Part shown: positions 26,004-34,520 of the stretch, piece by piece
Numbering within the stretch: position 1 is the stretch's first letter
How the letters are laid out: each line of letters begins with the position of its first letter
Assembly (NCBI RefSeq): GCF_003008535.1
Contig: NZ_CP027666.1
Coordinates: 3,523,501-3,587,500, forward strand
Length of the DNA stretch: 64,000 nt
Direction of reading: 5' to 3'
Source of the DNA: Ottowia oryzae
Lineage (GTDB): Bacteria; Pseudomonadota; Gammaproteobacteria; Burkholderiales; Burkholderiaceae_C
Position numbers and translations under genes: made by a program
The notes under the pieces: generated by a model
The model's input: only the letters and a program-made list of their open reading frames with translations
Database searches by the model: none
Told to the model about the DNA's origin: nothing

Positions 26004-27263
26004 ATGGAATTCGACTACAGCCCCAAGGTCAAGGAAATGCAGGCCAAGCTGCTGGCCTTCATGGATGAGCACATCTACCCGAACGAGAACACCTACCACC
26101 AGGAGGTGGCCGCCAACCGCGCCAAGGGCAACGCCTGGATTCCCACCAAGATCATCGAAGAACTCAAGCCCAAGGCCCGCGCCGCCGGCCTGTGGAACCT
26201 GTTCCTGCCCAAGTCCAGCCGCGCGCCGGAAGGCCTGTCCAACCTCGAATACGCGCCGCTGTGCGAAATCATGGGCCGCGTGCCCTGGGCAGCCGAGGTG
26301 TTCAACTGCTCGGCGCCCGACACCGGCAACATGGAAACCATCGAGCGCTATGGCTCGGAGGCCAACAAAGACCAGTGGCTGGAGCCGCTGCTCAAGGGCG
26401 AAATCCGCTCGGCCTTCCTGATGACCGAGCCGGCCGTGGCCTCGTCCGACGCCACCAACATCGAATGCTCGATGCGCCGCGAGGGGGATGAGTACGTGAT
26501 CAACGGCCGCAAATGGTGGTCGTCCGGCGCGGGCGACCCACGCTGCGCCGTGTACATCGTCATGGGCAAGACCGACCCCGAGGCACCGCGCCATTCGCAG
26601 CAGTCGATGATTCTGGTGCCCGCCAACAGCAAGGGCATCACGGTGATTCGCCCGCTGGGGGTGTTCGGCTACGACGACGCGCCGCACGGCCACATGGAGG
26701 TCGAGCTGAAAGACGTGCGCGTGCCCGTGGGCAACCTGCTCAAGGGCGAGGGCCAGGGCTTTGCCATCGCACAGGGCCGCCTGGGGCCAGGCCGCATCCA
26801 CCACTGCATGCGCAGCATCGGCGCGGCCGAATACGCGCTCGAGCTGATGTGCAAGCGCCTGAACGACCGCGTGGCCTTTGGCCGCCGCATTTCCGAGCAA
26901 GGCGTGTGGCGTGAGCGCGTGGCCGAATCGCGCTGCATGATCGAGCAGGCCCGCCTGCTGACGCTGAAAGCCGCCTACATGATGGACACCGTGGGCAACA
27001 AGGTGGCGCAGGCCGAGATCGCCATGATCAAGATCGTGGCGCCCAACATGGCCACCCGCGTGATCGACTGGGCCATCCAGGCGCACGGCGGCGCCGGTGT
27101 CAGCGGCGATTTCCCGCTGGCCTACAGCTACGCCAACCAGCGCACGCTGCGCCTGGCCGACGGCCCGGACGAAGTGCACCGCAACGCGCTGGCCAAGCTG
27201 GAGCTGGCCAAGTACATGGCGGGCGCCAAGCCGGTGGAGATGCCGATCACGCGCGGCAGCTGA
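26004..27263 (+). CDS. Acyl-CoA dehydrogenase family protein (LvaC/ACAD11-like)
   Basis: 419 residues. FAD-enzyme motifs FLMTEPAVASSDATNIE, INGRKWWSSGAGDPRC, QGRLGPGRIHHCMRSIGAAE, QAHGGAGVSGDFPLA and LRLADGPDEVHRNALAKLEL. The GAGDPRC region and the adjacent APH-like kinase resemble ACAD10/11, where the enzyme removes phosphate from 4-phosphoacyl-CoA to form the 3-hydroxy isomer. A normal alpha-beta dehydrogenase function remains possible. ATG 26004 follows an AGGACGAG site. Confidence 0.9.
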   Translation: MEFDYSPKVKEMQAKLLAFMDEHIYPNENTYHQEVAANRAKGNAWIPTKIIEELKPKARAAGLWNLFLPKSSRAPEGLSNLEYAPLCEIMGRVPWAAEVFNCSAPDTGNMETIERYGSEANKDQWLEPLLKGEIRSAFLMTEPAVASSDATNIECSMRREGDEYVINGRKWWSSGAGDPRCAVYIVMGKTDPEAPRHSQQSMILVPANSKGITVIRPLGVFGYDDAPHGHMEVELKDVRVPVGNLLKGEGQGFAIAQGRLGPGRIHHCMRSIGAAEYALELMCKRLNDRVAFGRRISEQGVWRERVAESRCMIEQARLLTLKAAYMMDTVGNKVAQAEIAMIKIVAPNMATRVIDWAIQAHGGAGVSGDFPLAYSYANQRTLRLADGPDEVHRNALAKLELAKYMAGAKPVEMPITRGS

Positions 27264-27316
27264 TCGCGGGGGCTGCGGCCCATCAACCCACGGGGGGCCG
27301 ACAGGCGATTAAATGC

Positions 27317-27373
27317 CTGATCGGCCCCTGGCGCTTATGCCACCAGCGCCAGCAGCTATCTATTAAATAGCAA
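27317..27373 (-). repeat. Dispersed 55-bp element, copy 13
   Basis: Plus strand: TGATCGGCCCCTGGCGC, loop, CAGCGCCAGCAGCTATC, AAATAGC. It lies between two convergent genes. Confidence 0.8.
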
Positions 27374-27399
27374 ACGGCAGCCGGCGTGGCGCACCCGCT

Positions 27400-28437
27400 T
27401 CACGCGCCAAACCCCTCCAGCACACCCTTGCCGCGCGCCGCGCCGCCTTCCACAAAGGCGTGCGCCTTCTTCAGGTTGGCAGCGTTGATGGTGCCGAAGT
27501 GCTCGGTCATCGTGCTTTGAATCTGCCCCGCGTCGGCCAGGCGCGCCACCTCGGCCAGCAGCCGGCCTTGCTCGGCCACGTCCGGCGTGTCGTACAGCGG
27601 GCGCGCAAACATGAATTCCCAGTGCAGCGACAGCGCCTTGGTCTTGAGCGGCATCGCGTCCAGCGTGGCCGGGTCGTCGATCAGCGCCAGCTTGCCCTGC
27701 GGGTGCAGCGCCTGCACGATCTGCGGGTAGTGCTTGTCGGTGTGCGTCAGGCTGGCGACCAGGTCCACGCCGTCAAAGCCGGCGGCTTTCAGTGCGTCGG
27801 CCAGCGGCTGGCGGTGGTCGATCACGCTGTGCGCGCCCAGCTGCAGGCACCAGTCGCGCGTTTCAGCGCGTGAGGCGGTGGCGATCACCTGCAGGCCGGT
27901 CAAGCGCCGCGCCAGCTGGATCAGGATGGAGCCCACGCCGCCCGCGCCGCCGACGATCAGCAGCCGCTGGCCTTGCCCGCCGTCGCGCTGCGCCGTCAGC
28001 GGCACGCCCAGGCGGTCAAACAGCAATTCCCACGCGGTGATGGCCGTCAGCGGCAGGGCGGCGGCCTGGGCGTCGCTCAGGCGTGCGGGCGCGTGGCTGA
28101 CGATGCGCGCATCCACCGCGTGCAGCTCACTGTTGGCGCCGGGCCGCTGAATGGCGCCCGCGTACCAGACGCGGTCGCCCACGGCAAAGCCCTGCGCCTG
28201 CGCGCCCACCGCTTCGACGGTGCCCACGGCGTCCCAGCCCAGCACGCGCGCGCCGCCGGGCAGATCGGCCGCGGGCTGCGCGCTGGCGCGCACCTTGGCG
28301 TCCACCGGGTTGACGGAAATGGCGCGCACCCGCACCAGCAGGTCGCGCCGGCCGGGCTGCGGCGCGGGCAAGTCGAGGTCGATGAGGGCGTCGGGCCGGT
28401 CGATCGGGCCGGGGGTGCGGTAGGCAACGGCTTTCAT
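27400..28437 (-). CDS. Zinc-independent MDR alcohol dehydrogenase / quinone oxidoreductase
   Basis: 345 residues of the medium-chain dehydrogenase family. An N-terminal GroES-like domain (VRVRAISVNPVDAKVRA; GWDAVGTVEAVG; FAVGDRVWYAG) and a nucleotide-binding domain (LIVGGAGGVGSILIQLARRL). The zinc-binding cysteines of true alcohol dehydrogenases are missing, as in quinone oxidoreductase-like members. It probably reduces activated carbonyls or quinones with NADPH. Divergent from the LysR gene with 92 bases between, so that regulator probably controls it. Confidence 0.9.
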   Translation of the reverse strand: MKAVAYRTPGPIDRPDALIDLDLPAPQPGRRDLLVRVRAISVNPVDAKVRASAQPAADLPGGARVLGWDAVGTVEAVGAQAQGFAVGDRVWYAGAIQRPGANSELHAVDARIVSHAPARLSDAQAAALPLTAITAWELLFDRLGVPLTAQRDGGQGQRLLIVGGAGGVGSILIQLARRLTGLQVIATASRAETRDWCLQLGAHSVIDHRQPLADALKAAGFDGVDLVASLTHTDKHYPQIVQALHPQGKLALIDDPATLDAMPLKTKALSLHWEFMFARPLYDTPDVAEQGRLLAEVARLADAGQIQSTMTEHFGTINAANLKKAHAFVEGGAARGKGVLEGFGA

Positions 28438-28529
28438 GGCATGTCCTTTTCAAAGCAATCGGTCAATGGCACCACTTTAGACCCTCGCCTGTTGTTTGAT
28501 AAGGCCGTCACTGGCATCATCATTTTCAA

Positions 28530-29420
28530 ATGAAAGTTGAAAATCTATCTGACCTGCGGCTGTTGCTGCGCGTGGCCGAAACCGGCACGCTCACCGCCGC
28601 GGCCAAGGCGCTGGGCATCACGCCAGCAGCGGCCAGCGCTGGCCTTAAGCGGCTGGAGGCCCAGCTGGGCGCGCGGCTGTTTGAGCGATCCACTCGCGCC
28701 CTGCGCGCCACGCCCCAGGGGCAGACTTTGGTGGATTACGCCCAGCGCGCCATCGACCTGCTGGAAGAAGGCGAGGCGCAGCTGGACGCCGACCGCACCG
28801 CGCTGGTCGGCACCCTGCGCGTGGCCGCCCCGTCCGACCTGACGCGCGGCGTGCTGCTGCCGCTGCTGGACGCGTTCTTGGCCGAGCACCCCGGCCTGCA
28901 ACTGGCCCTGTCGATCAGCGACCGCCCGGCCGACGTGATGCGCGACGAGGTGGATGTGGCCGTGCGCTACGGCCCGCTGGCCGATTCGCGCCTGGTCGCG
29001 CGCCGGCTGGCCGACGCACGGCCGCTGGTCTGCGCGGCGCCCGCCTACCTGGCGCGGCACGGGGTGCCCACGCACCCGCAGGACTTGGCGCGCCACAACT
29101 GCCTGACCTTTCACCGCAACGGCCAGCGGCACCGGCAGTGGCGCTTTGGCCAGAACGGCCAGTGGATCAGCGTGCGGGTGGCTGGCGACCGCAGCGCCGA
29201 CGACGCCGCGCTGGCGCGCCAATGGGCGCTGGCGGGCGCGGGCATCACCTTCAAGTCCAGCCTGGACCTGCGCCACGACATCGCATCGGGCGCGCTGGTG
29301 CCGCTGCTCACCGATTGGCAGACCGAGCCGTACCCGCTGCACGCCCTGCTGCCCAGCGGCCGCTTCATCCCGGCCCGGGTGCGTGCGCTGGTGGACTACC
29401 TGGCGGGCGCGCTGGGCTGA
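28530..29420 (+). CDS. LysR-family transcriptional regulator
   Basis: 296 residues. N-terminal helix-turn-helix (about 1-60: LRLLLRVAETGTLTAAAKAL and RLEAQLGARLFERSTRALR) and a LysR substrate-binding domain (LRVAAPSDLTRGVLLPLL; DEVDVAVRYGPLADSRLV). It is transcribed divergently from the MDR oxidoreductase gene, which is the usual LysR arrangement; inducer unknown. Confidence 0.93.
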   Translation: MKVENLSDLRLLLRVAETGTLTAAAKALGITPAAASAGLKRLEAQLGARLFERSTRALRATPQGQTLVDYAQRAIDLLEEGEAQLDADRTALVGTLRVAAPSDLTRGVLLPLLDAFLAEHPGLQLALSISDRPADVMRDEVDVAVRYGPLADSRLVARRLADARPLVCAAPAYLARHGVPTHPQDLARHNCLTFHRNGQRHRQWRFGQNGQWISVRVAGDRSADDAALARQWALAGAGITFKSSLDLRHDIASGALVPLLTDWQTEPYPLHALLPSGRFIPARVRALVDYLAGALG

Positions 29421-29501
29421 GATGAGCACGGGGGCGACGGCAGCAGGGCACGGCAAGACAACCACGCGACAGGGTGCGATGCTGGTCACATAATTCCGAA
29501 C

Positions 29502-29560
29502 CCAATCGGCCGCCAGCGCTCTACCTACCTGCGCTGGCAGCTACTTTTTTGATAGTAATC
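29502..29560 (-). repeat. Dispersed 55-bp element, copy 14
   Basis: Plus strand: CCAATCGGCCGCCAGCGC, loop, TGCGCTGGCAGCTAC, TTTTTTGATAGT. Intergenic. Confidence 0.85.
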
Positions 29561-29713
29561 AACCGACAGGCGGGTGGCGTCGAGGCTCCCGCATTTCCCC
29601 CGCTCCGCGCCGGCGCGGCGCTTGCACCACAATGCGTAGGCGCATCGCCCGCTGGCGGCAGCGCCGATGGCCCCCTAGGTTTTCCCCCACCCGCCAAGAC
29701 CCGGAGCAAGCCC

Positions 29714-30409
29714 GTGATCGACGTTTACTCATGGCCCACACCCAACGGCCACAAGGTCCACATCATGCTGGAGGAGTGCGGCCTGCCCTACCAGACGCAC
29801 GCCATCAACATTGGCCGCGGCGACCAGTTCCAGCCCGACTTCCTCAAGATCAGCCCCAACAACAAGATCCCGGCCATCGTCGACAGCGACGGGCCCGACG
29901 GCCAGCCGATCGCGCTGTTTGAATCGGGCGCCATCCTGCTGTACCTAGCCACCAAGGTCGGCCGGTTCTTGCCGCAGGACGTGCGCCAGCGGTATGACGT
30001 GCTGCAGTGGCTGATGTTCCAGATGGGCGGCGTCGGCCCCATGCTGGGCCAGGCGCACCACTTTCGCATCTACGCGCCCGAGAAGATCCCCTACGCGGTG
30101 GACCGCTACACCAACGAGGCGCGGCGCCTGTACGGCGTGATGAACGAGCAGATCCGGCGCACCGGCGCCTATATCGCCGGGCCCGACTACAGCATTGCCG
30201 ACATCGCCATCTACCCGTGGCTGCGCTCATGGCAAAACCAGGGCATCGACTGGGCCGATTTCCCGCAACTCAAGGATTGGTTTGACCGCGTGGGCGCCCG
30301 CCCCTCCGTGCGCCGCGGTGAGCAAGTGCTGGCCGATCAGCGCAACGGCATCCGCACCGATGCCGAGAAAGAAGTGCTTTTCGGCAAGACGCAGTACGAA
30401 AGACGCTAG
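29714..30409 (+). CDS. Glutathione S-transferase, YfcG/nu-class-like
   Basis: 231 residues. N-terminal thioredoxin fold with WPTPNGHKVHIMLEECGLPY, the GRGDQFQPDFL segment and SPNNKIPAIVD (cis-Pro), then ALFESGAILLYLA; these are typical of YfcG, a glutathione-dependent disulfide reductase. The C-terminal helical domain follows. GTG start at 29714 with GGAG seven bases upstream; no ATG start fits the family alignment. The first tRNA follows 46 bases after the stop. Confidence 0.9.
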   Translation: MIDVYSWPTPNGHKVHIMLEECGLPYQTHAINIGRGDQFQPDFLKISPNNKIPAIVDSDGPDGQPIALFESGAILLYLATKVGRFLPQDVRQRYDVLQWLMFQMGGVGPMLGQAHHFRIYAPEKIPYAVDRYTNEARRLYGVMNEQIRRTGAYIAGPDYSIADIAIYPWLRSWQNQGIDWADFPQLKDWFDRVGARPSVRRGEQVLADQRNGIRTDAEKEVLFGKTQYERR

Positions 30410-30455
30410 CTTTCGCGCAAGACACGCCGCGGCTCAGGTAGAATCCGCGTTTCGT

Positions 30456-30532
30456 CGGAGCGTAGCGCAGTCTGGTAGCGCATCTGCTTTGGGAGCAGAG
30501 GGTCGCGAGTTCGAATCCCGCCGCTCCGACCA
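30456..30532 (+). tRNA. tRNA-Pro (anticodon TGG)
   Basis: Acceptor stem CGGAGCG/CGCTCCG, anticodon loop TTTGGGA with TGG, T-loop GTTCGAATC and encoded CCA. 77 bases. Confidence 0.95.
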
Positions 30533-30544
30533 TTCCATCTGAAA

Positions 30545-30584
30545 AAGGCCCGCGCGCTACCCCAGTGGCCGCGGGCCTTGTTTC
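30545..30584 (+). terminator. Rho-independent terminator after tRNA-Pro
   Basis: AAGGCCCGCG / CGCGGGCCTT stem with a T-rich tail, between tRNA-Pro and tRNA-Arg. Confidence 0.75.
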
Positions 30585-30617
30585 TTGTACTCCGCCTTTG
30601 ACAGCGCCGTTCACTAC

Positions 30618-30694
30618 CTGTCCGTAGCTCAACTGGATAGAGCAGCTGCCTTCTAAGCAGCAGGTCGGGGGTTCGAGTCCCTCCGGACAGGCCA
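30618..30694 (+). tRNA. tRNA-Arg (anticodon TCT)
   Basis: Acceptor CTGTCCG/CGGACAG, anticodon loop CTTCTAA with TCT, T-loop GTTCGAGTC and encoded CCA. 77 bases. Position 1 is C rather than the more usual G. Confidence 0.92.
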
Positions 30695-31114
30695 GCCGCC
30701 TTGCTTGGTGCGAGCCAGATCGCTGTGCAGCGCAGGCCGTCGCAACGCGGCGATCCAGGCCCTTTCCCCGAACCGCTTTGCCCATGTGAATGCGTATTCG
30801 CGCGCGCCGACGCCCAAACTTGGCGGCACTTACGCTCTCTTCTTTTTCAGCTTTGCGCTAGCGTATGAAGCGCGCCGCCCGGGCGCAAGATTTCAGTTGT
30901 AAGACAAACTCATGACAAGGTAGCAGCGACTGCGCAGATTCGCTAGGATGCGCAAATCGTGACATACCCGTATGCAGTGCCGCGGTTGTTCACGTGATGG
31001 CGTGCCCGCCTGACTGGTGCGGCCGCGCTTCATCCCCATTGCCGCGAAATCGCTGCGTCGTAGCTCTTTGAGGCAGCGGCATCAGCGAACCTTTACCGTA
31101 GAGAAAGAACGAAC
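30695..31114. other. 420-base gap before an unknown gene
   Basis: No gene is supported here. Base composition drops toward the right end, where the promoter of the 31115 gene is expected; no perfect consensus is seen. Confidence 0.45.
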
Positions 31115-31408
31115 ATGCGAGCCATCAAGGAAGCCCGAAAATTCATCGAGCGCAGCCCCAAGCAACCCCAGGCCATGACTTTGTCGCGGCTGGTTCTGGC
31201 GCTGGAATCCGAAGGCGACTTTGCCATTGCCGATCTGTATCAGCTGGACAGCGAGCGCTTTAAGCTCGCCCTGGAAATCCTCGACGAATGGCGCCTGGAC
31301 CGCCACTACGCCAGCAAATCCAAACTTTTCGATGTGTCGATGCAGTTGGCCGTGCTGGATTCCAAGGCCGAAGACGCCGCACCAGCGCCCGCGCCCAAAA
31401 AGGGCTGA
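31115..31408 (+). CDS. Hypothetical protein, 97 residues
   Basis: ATG 31115 with a GAGAAAG site upstream. Compact, mostly helical sequence (ALESEGDFAIADLYQLDSER; LEILDEWRLDRHYAS) ending in an Ala/Pro/Lys tail. No family recognised; no signal or membrane segment. A terminator follows at 31471-31493, supporting a real single-gene unit. Confidence 0.7.
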   Translation: MRAIKEARKFIERSPKQPQAMTLSRLVLALESEGDFAIADLYQLDSERFKLALEILDEWRLDRHYASKSKLFDVSMQLAVLDSKAEDAAPAPAPKKG

Positions 31409-31470
31409 TCATCAGCGCGTGACGGGCTGGCGCACGCTCGCGGCGCCCCTCCCGCCCGACATGGATCTCT

Positions 31471-31493
31471 GAGGCGCTGCGGCGCCTCTCTTT
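31471..31493 (+). terminator. Rho-independent terminator after the 97-residue protein gene
   Basis: GAGGCGC, loop TGCG, GCGCCTC followed by TCTTT. Confidence 0.65.
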
Positions 31494-31530
31494 ATTGGTG
31501 CTGTTCAGCGCGCGCCCATGGCCAGGCGCA

Positions 31531-32652
31531 TCAAAACGCCAAGGTGCGCGCCGTTCGCGCCAGCCAGCGAACATCCGGCCCGATGCGTTGCACGTCGTGC
31601 ACCGCCAGCGTCACGCCGTCGGCCAAGGCATGCAGCGGCCCCAGCGCCGCAATACCCGGCCCTTGCCCAAGCAACACGGGCGCCTGGTACAGCAGCAGCT
31701 CATCCACCAGGCCAGCGCGAAACAGCGCGCCATTGAGCTGGCCACCGGCCTCCACATGCAACTCATTGATCTCGCGGCGCCCGAGATCTAGCAACACGGC
31801 GGCCAAATCCACCTTGCCTTCGGTGTTCGGCACGATCACGACATCTGCGCCGTGCGCCCTGAGCGCCTGCATGCGCGCGTCGTCGTCCACCGCACCATAA
31901 ACCACCACCTGCCGCTGGGGCACCGTCCAAAGCCGGGCGTCCATGGGTGTCTGCAAGCGGCTGTCCACGATCGCCAGCATGGGTTGGCGAGCGGTTTCGG
32001 CGCTGCGAACGTTCAGCAGCGGATCGTCGTCCAGAACCGTGCCGATGCCGGTCAACACGGCGCCAGCGCGCGCGCGCCAGGCGTGACCGTCGGCGCGGGC
32101 GGCTTCTGATGTGATCCACTGGCTAGCGCCGTTAGGCAACGCAGTGCGTCCGTCCAGGGAACTGGCCGCCTTCAAGCGCACCCAGGGCCTGCCGCACACC
32201 ATTCGGCTGAAAAATCCGAGGTTGATCTCACGCGCGGCCGCTGCGCCCACGCCGACATCGACCACGACGCCGGCCGCCCGCAGGCGCGCAAAGCCTTGGC
32301 CGGCGACGCGCGGATTGGGATCTTCGAGGGAGGCCACCACCCGGCCGATGCCTGCCGCCACCAGCGCTTCGCAGCAAGGCCCGGTACGCCCGTGGTGGGC
32401 GCACGGCTCCAGCGTGACGTACGCCGTGGCGCCATGGACGCTGCAGCCATGCGCCTGGGCATCGCGCAGGGCCATCACTTCAGCGTGGGCTTGTCCGACC
32501 GGCTGGGTATGGCCTTCGCCGAGCACCGAGCCCTGCGCATCGACGATGACACAGCCCACCGCGGGGTTGGGCGGACAAATCAAGCGGGCGGATTCGGCCA
32601 GTGCCAGTGCCCTGGCCATGAAACGCTCGTCGTCAGCGGGAGATCGGCTCAT
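31531..32652 (-). CDS. ribD: Bifunctional riboflavin biosynthesis deaminase/reductase
   Basis: 373 residues. The N-terminal deaminase has zinc ligands His56 (HAEVMAL), Cys84 and Cys93 (PCAHHGRTGPC). The C-terminal reductase domain begins about residue 150 (RPWVRLKAASSLDGRTAL; GIGTVLDDDPLLNVR). It converts the pyrimidine intermediate of riboflavin synthesis in two steps. It is a single gene, downstream of three tRNA genes on the same strand. No FMN riboswitch is visible upstream. Confidence 0.96.
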   Translation of the reverse strand: MSRSPADDERFMARALALAESARLICPPNPAVGCVIVDAQGSVLGEGHTQPVGQAHAEVMALRDAQAHGCSVHGATAYVTLEPCAHHGRTGPCCEALVAAGIGRVVASLEDPNPRVAGQGFARLRAAGVVVDVGVGAAAAREINLGFFSRMVCGRPWVRLKAASSLDGRTALPNGASQWITSEAARADGHAWRARAGAVLTGIGTVLDDDPLLNVRSAETARQPMLAIVDSRLQTPMDARLWTVPQRQVVVYGAVDDDARMQALRAHGADVVIVPNTEGKVDLAAVLLDLGRREINELHVEAGGQLNGALFRAGLVDELLLYQAPVLLGQGPGIAALGPLHALADGVTLAVHDVQRIGPDVRWLARTARTLAF

Positions 32653-32715
32653 CTGGCAAATGCTCCGGGCAAAAGAAAACGGGTTACGGCTTTCGCACGT
32701 AACCCGTTAAGTTGT

Positions 32716-32792
32716 TGGCGGAGTGGACGGGACTCGAACCCGCGACCCCCGGCGTGACAGGCCGGTATTCTAACCAACTGAACTACCACTCC
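32716..32792 (-). tRNA. tRNA-Asp (anticodon GTC)
   Basis: Minus strand: acceptor GGAGTGG/CCACTCC, anticodon loop CTGTCAC, T-loop GTTCGAGTC, CCA encoded. 77 bases. Confidence 0.95.
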
Positions 32793-32839
32793 GCGTGGAG
32801 CTACTTTGCGGTTCTTGCGAACCCAAGTGCAGCCAAACT

Positions 32840-32915
32840 TGGCGACCCTACGGGGATTCGAACCCCGGTACTCACCGTGAAAGGGTGATGTCCTAGGCCT
32901 CTAGACGATAGGGTC
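32840..32915 (-). tRNA. tRNA-Glu (anticodon TTC)
   Basis: Minus strand: acceptor GACCCTA/TAGGGTC, anticodon loop CTTTCAC, T-loop GTTCGAATC, CCA encoded. 76 bases. It lies next to gltX, whose product charges it. Confidence 0.95.
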
Positions 32916-32945
32916 AAAACCTTGGACTAATCCATCTCGACACTT

Positions 32946-33021
<76 letters not shown>

Positions 33022-33056
33022 TTGTGGGTGTCGAGCCTCGCATTGTATGCTGGTTT

Positions 33057-34463
33057 TCAAGCGTTTTGCAAGCGTGCCAAAACTTTTTTTCGTTGTTGCA
33101 ACGCCAACACGGCATCCACGGTCGGCGTTTGGGGTGTGCCCATCACCAAAACGCGCACCGGCATGGCCAATTGGGGCATCTTCAAACCGTGCTCGGCCAG
33201 CGTTTCCTTGATGGCCGCACCGATGGCGGCAGCAGTCCATTCGGCGGCGGCCAGCTTGTCGTGCAAGGTCTTGATCGCGGGCTTGACGGCGTCCGTCACG
33301 TGTTTGGCCAAGTCTTCAGCGCTGGGGCTGACTTCGCCGTAGTACGCGCGTGCCCAGTCGGCCAGCGCGACGGTGGTGTCGCAGCGGTCCTTGAACAGGC
33401 CCACGATGGCGGGCAGGCGCTCGTCGGCGGCCAGGCCTTGCTTGGCCAGCTGTTCGGCCACCAATGCGGCCAGCGCGCCGTCGTCCATGGCCTTGAGGTG
33501 CTGGGCGTTGACCCAGCGCAGCTTGGCTTCGTCGAACTGCGCGGCGCTGCGGCCCAAATGGTCCAGATCGAACCACTCCAGGAACTGCGCACGGCTGAAG
33601 ATTTCGTCGTCGCCGTGGCTCCAGCCCAGGCGCGCGAGGTAGTTGACCATGGCGTCGGGCAGAAAGCCTTCGTCGCGGTATTGCGTGACGGGCTTGGCGC
33701 CGTTGCGCTTGCTCATCTTCTCGCCCTGCTCGTTCAGCACGGTGGGCAGGTGGGCGTACACGGGCACGTCGTGGCCCAGCGCGCGGAAGATGTTGATCTG
33801 CCGCGGGGTGTTGTTGACGTGGTCGTCGCCACGGATCACATGGGTGATGCGCATGTCGAGGTCGTCCACCACCACGCAGAAGTTGTACGTGGGCGTGCCG
33901 TCGGGGCGGGCGATCACCAGGTCGTCCAACTCGGCGTTGCGGATCTCGATGTGGCCCTTGACCTTGTCGTCCCACGCCACCACGCCATCCAGCGGGTTCT
34001 TGAAGCGCAGCACGGGCTTGACGCCCTCGGGCACGGGCGGCAGCACCTTGCCCGGCTCGGGCCGCCAGGTGCCGTGGTAGCGCGGCTTTTCCTTGTTGGC
34101 CATCTGGCGTTCGCGCAGCGCGTCCAGCTCGGCCACGCTCATGTAGCAGGGGTAGACGTGCCCGTCGGCCTGCAGCTGCGCCAGCACTTCTTTGTACCGG
34201 TCCATGCGCTGCATTTGGTAGAACGGCCCTTCGTCGTGGTCCAGGCCCAGCCAGGCCATGCCTTCAATGATGACGTCGACGGCAGCCTGGGTAGAGCGCT
34301 CCAGGTCGGTGTCTTCAATGCGCAAGATGAAGTCGCCCTTTTGAGAGCGCGCAAACGCCCACGGGTAGAGCGCAGAACGGATGTTGCCCAGGTGGATGAA
34401 GCCGGTGGGCGACGGGGCGAAGCGGGTGCGCACGCGGGGTGCGTTGGCAGTGTTATCAGACAT
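33057..34463 (-). CDS. gltX: Glutamyl-tRNA synthetase
   Basis: 468 residues. Class I signature HLGN (24-27, in PSPTGFIHLGNIRSAL) and KMSKR (249-253). It attaches glutamate to tRNA-Glu, whose gene is about 150 bases downstream. The ATG at 34463 has GGAGG eight bases upstream, and this Shine-Dalgarno lies in the end of a 55-bp element that fills the whole gap between metZ and gltX. tRNA-Ala, tRNA-Glu and tRNA-Asp follow on the same strand and may share its transcript. Confidence 0.97.
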   Translation of the reverse strand: MSDNTANAPRVRTRFAPSPTGFIHLGNIRSALYPWAFARSQKGDFILRIEDTDLERSTQAAVDVIIEGMAWLGLDHDEGPFYQMQRMDRYKEVLAQLQADGHVYPCYMSVAELDALRERQMANKEKPRYHGTWRPEPGKVLPPVPEGVKPVLRFKNPLDGVVAWDDKVKGHIEIRNAELDDLVIARPDGTPTYNFCVVVDDLDMRITHVIRGDDHVNNTPRQINIFRALGHDVPVYAHLPTVLNEQGEKMSKRNGAKPVTQYRDEGFLPDAMVNYLARLGWSHGDDEIFSRAQFLEWFDLDHLGRSAAQFDEAKLRWVNAQHLKAMDDGALAALVAEQLAKQGLAADERLPAIVGLFKDRCDTTVALADWARAYYGEVSPSAEDLAKHVTDAVKPAIKTLHDKLAAAEWTAAAIGAAIKETLAEHGLKMPQLAMPVRVLVMGTPQTPTVDAVLALQQRKKVLARLQNA

Positions 34464-34520
34464 ATATTTGGCCTCCAGCGCTGGTGCAGCAAGCGCCAGC
34501 AGCTATCAATTCAATAGTAT
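34464..34520 (-). repeat. Dispersed 55-bp element, copy 15, carrying the gltX ribosome-binding site
   Basis: Fills the space between the metZ stop and the gltX start. On the minus strand it reads ATTGATAGCTGCTGGCGC, loop, CAGCGCTGGAGGCCAAAT; GGAGG (complement of 34472-34476) is eight bases from the ATG. Confidence 0.85.

Noticed and set aside
30598..30603. TTGACA as -35 box of tRNA-Arg
   Set aside because: It is only 14 bases before the tRNA start, leaving no room for a -10 box.
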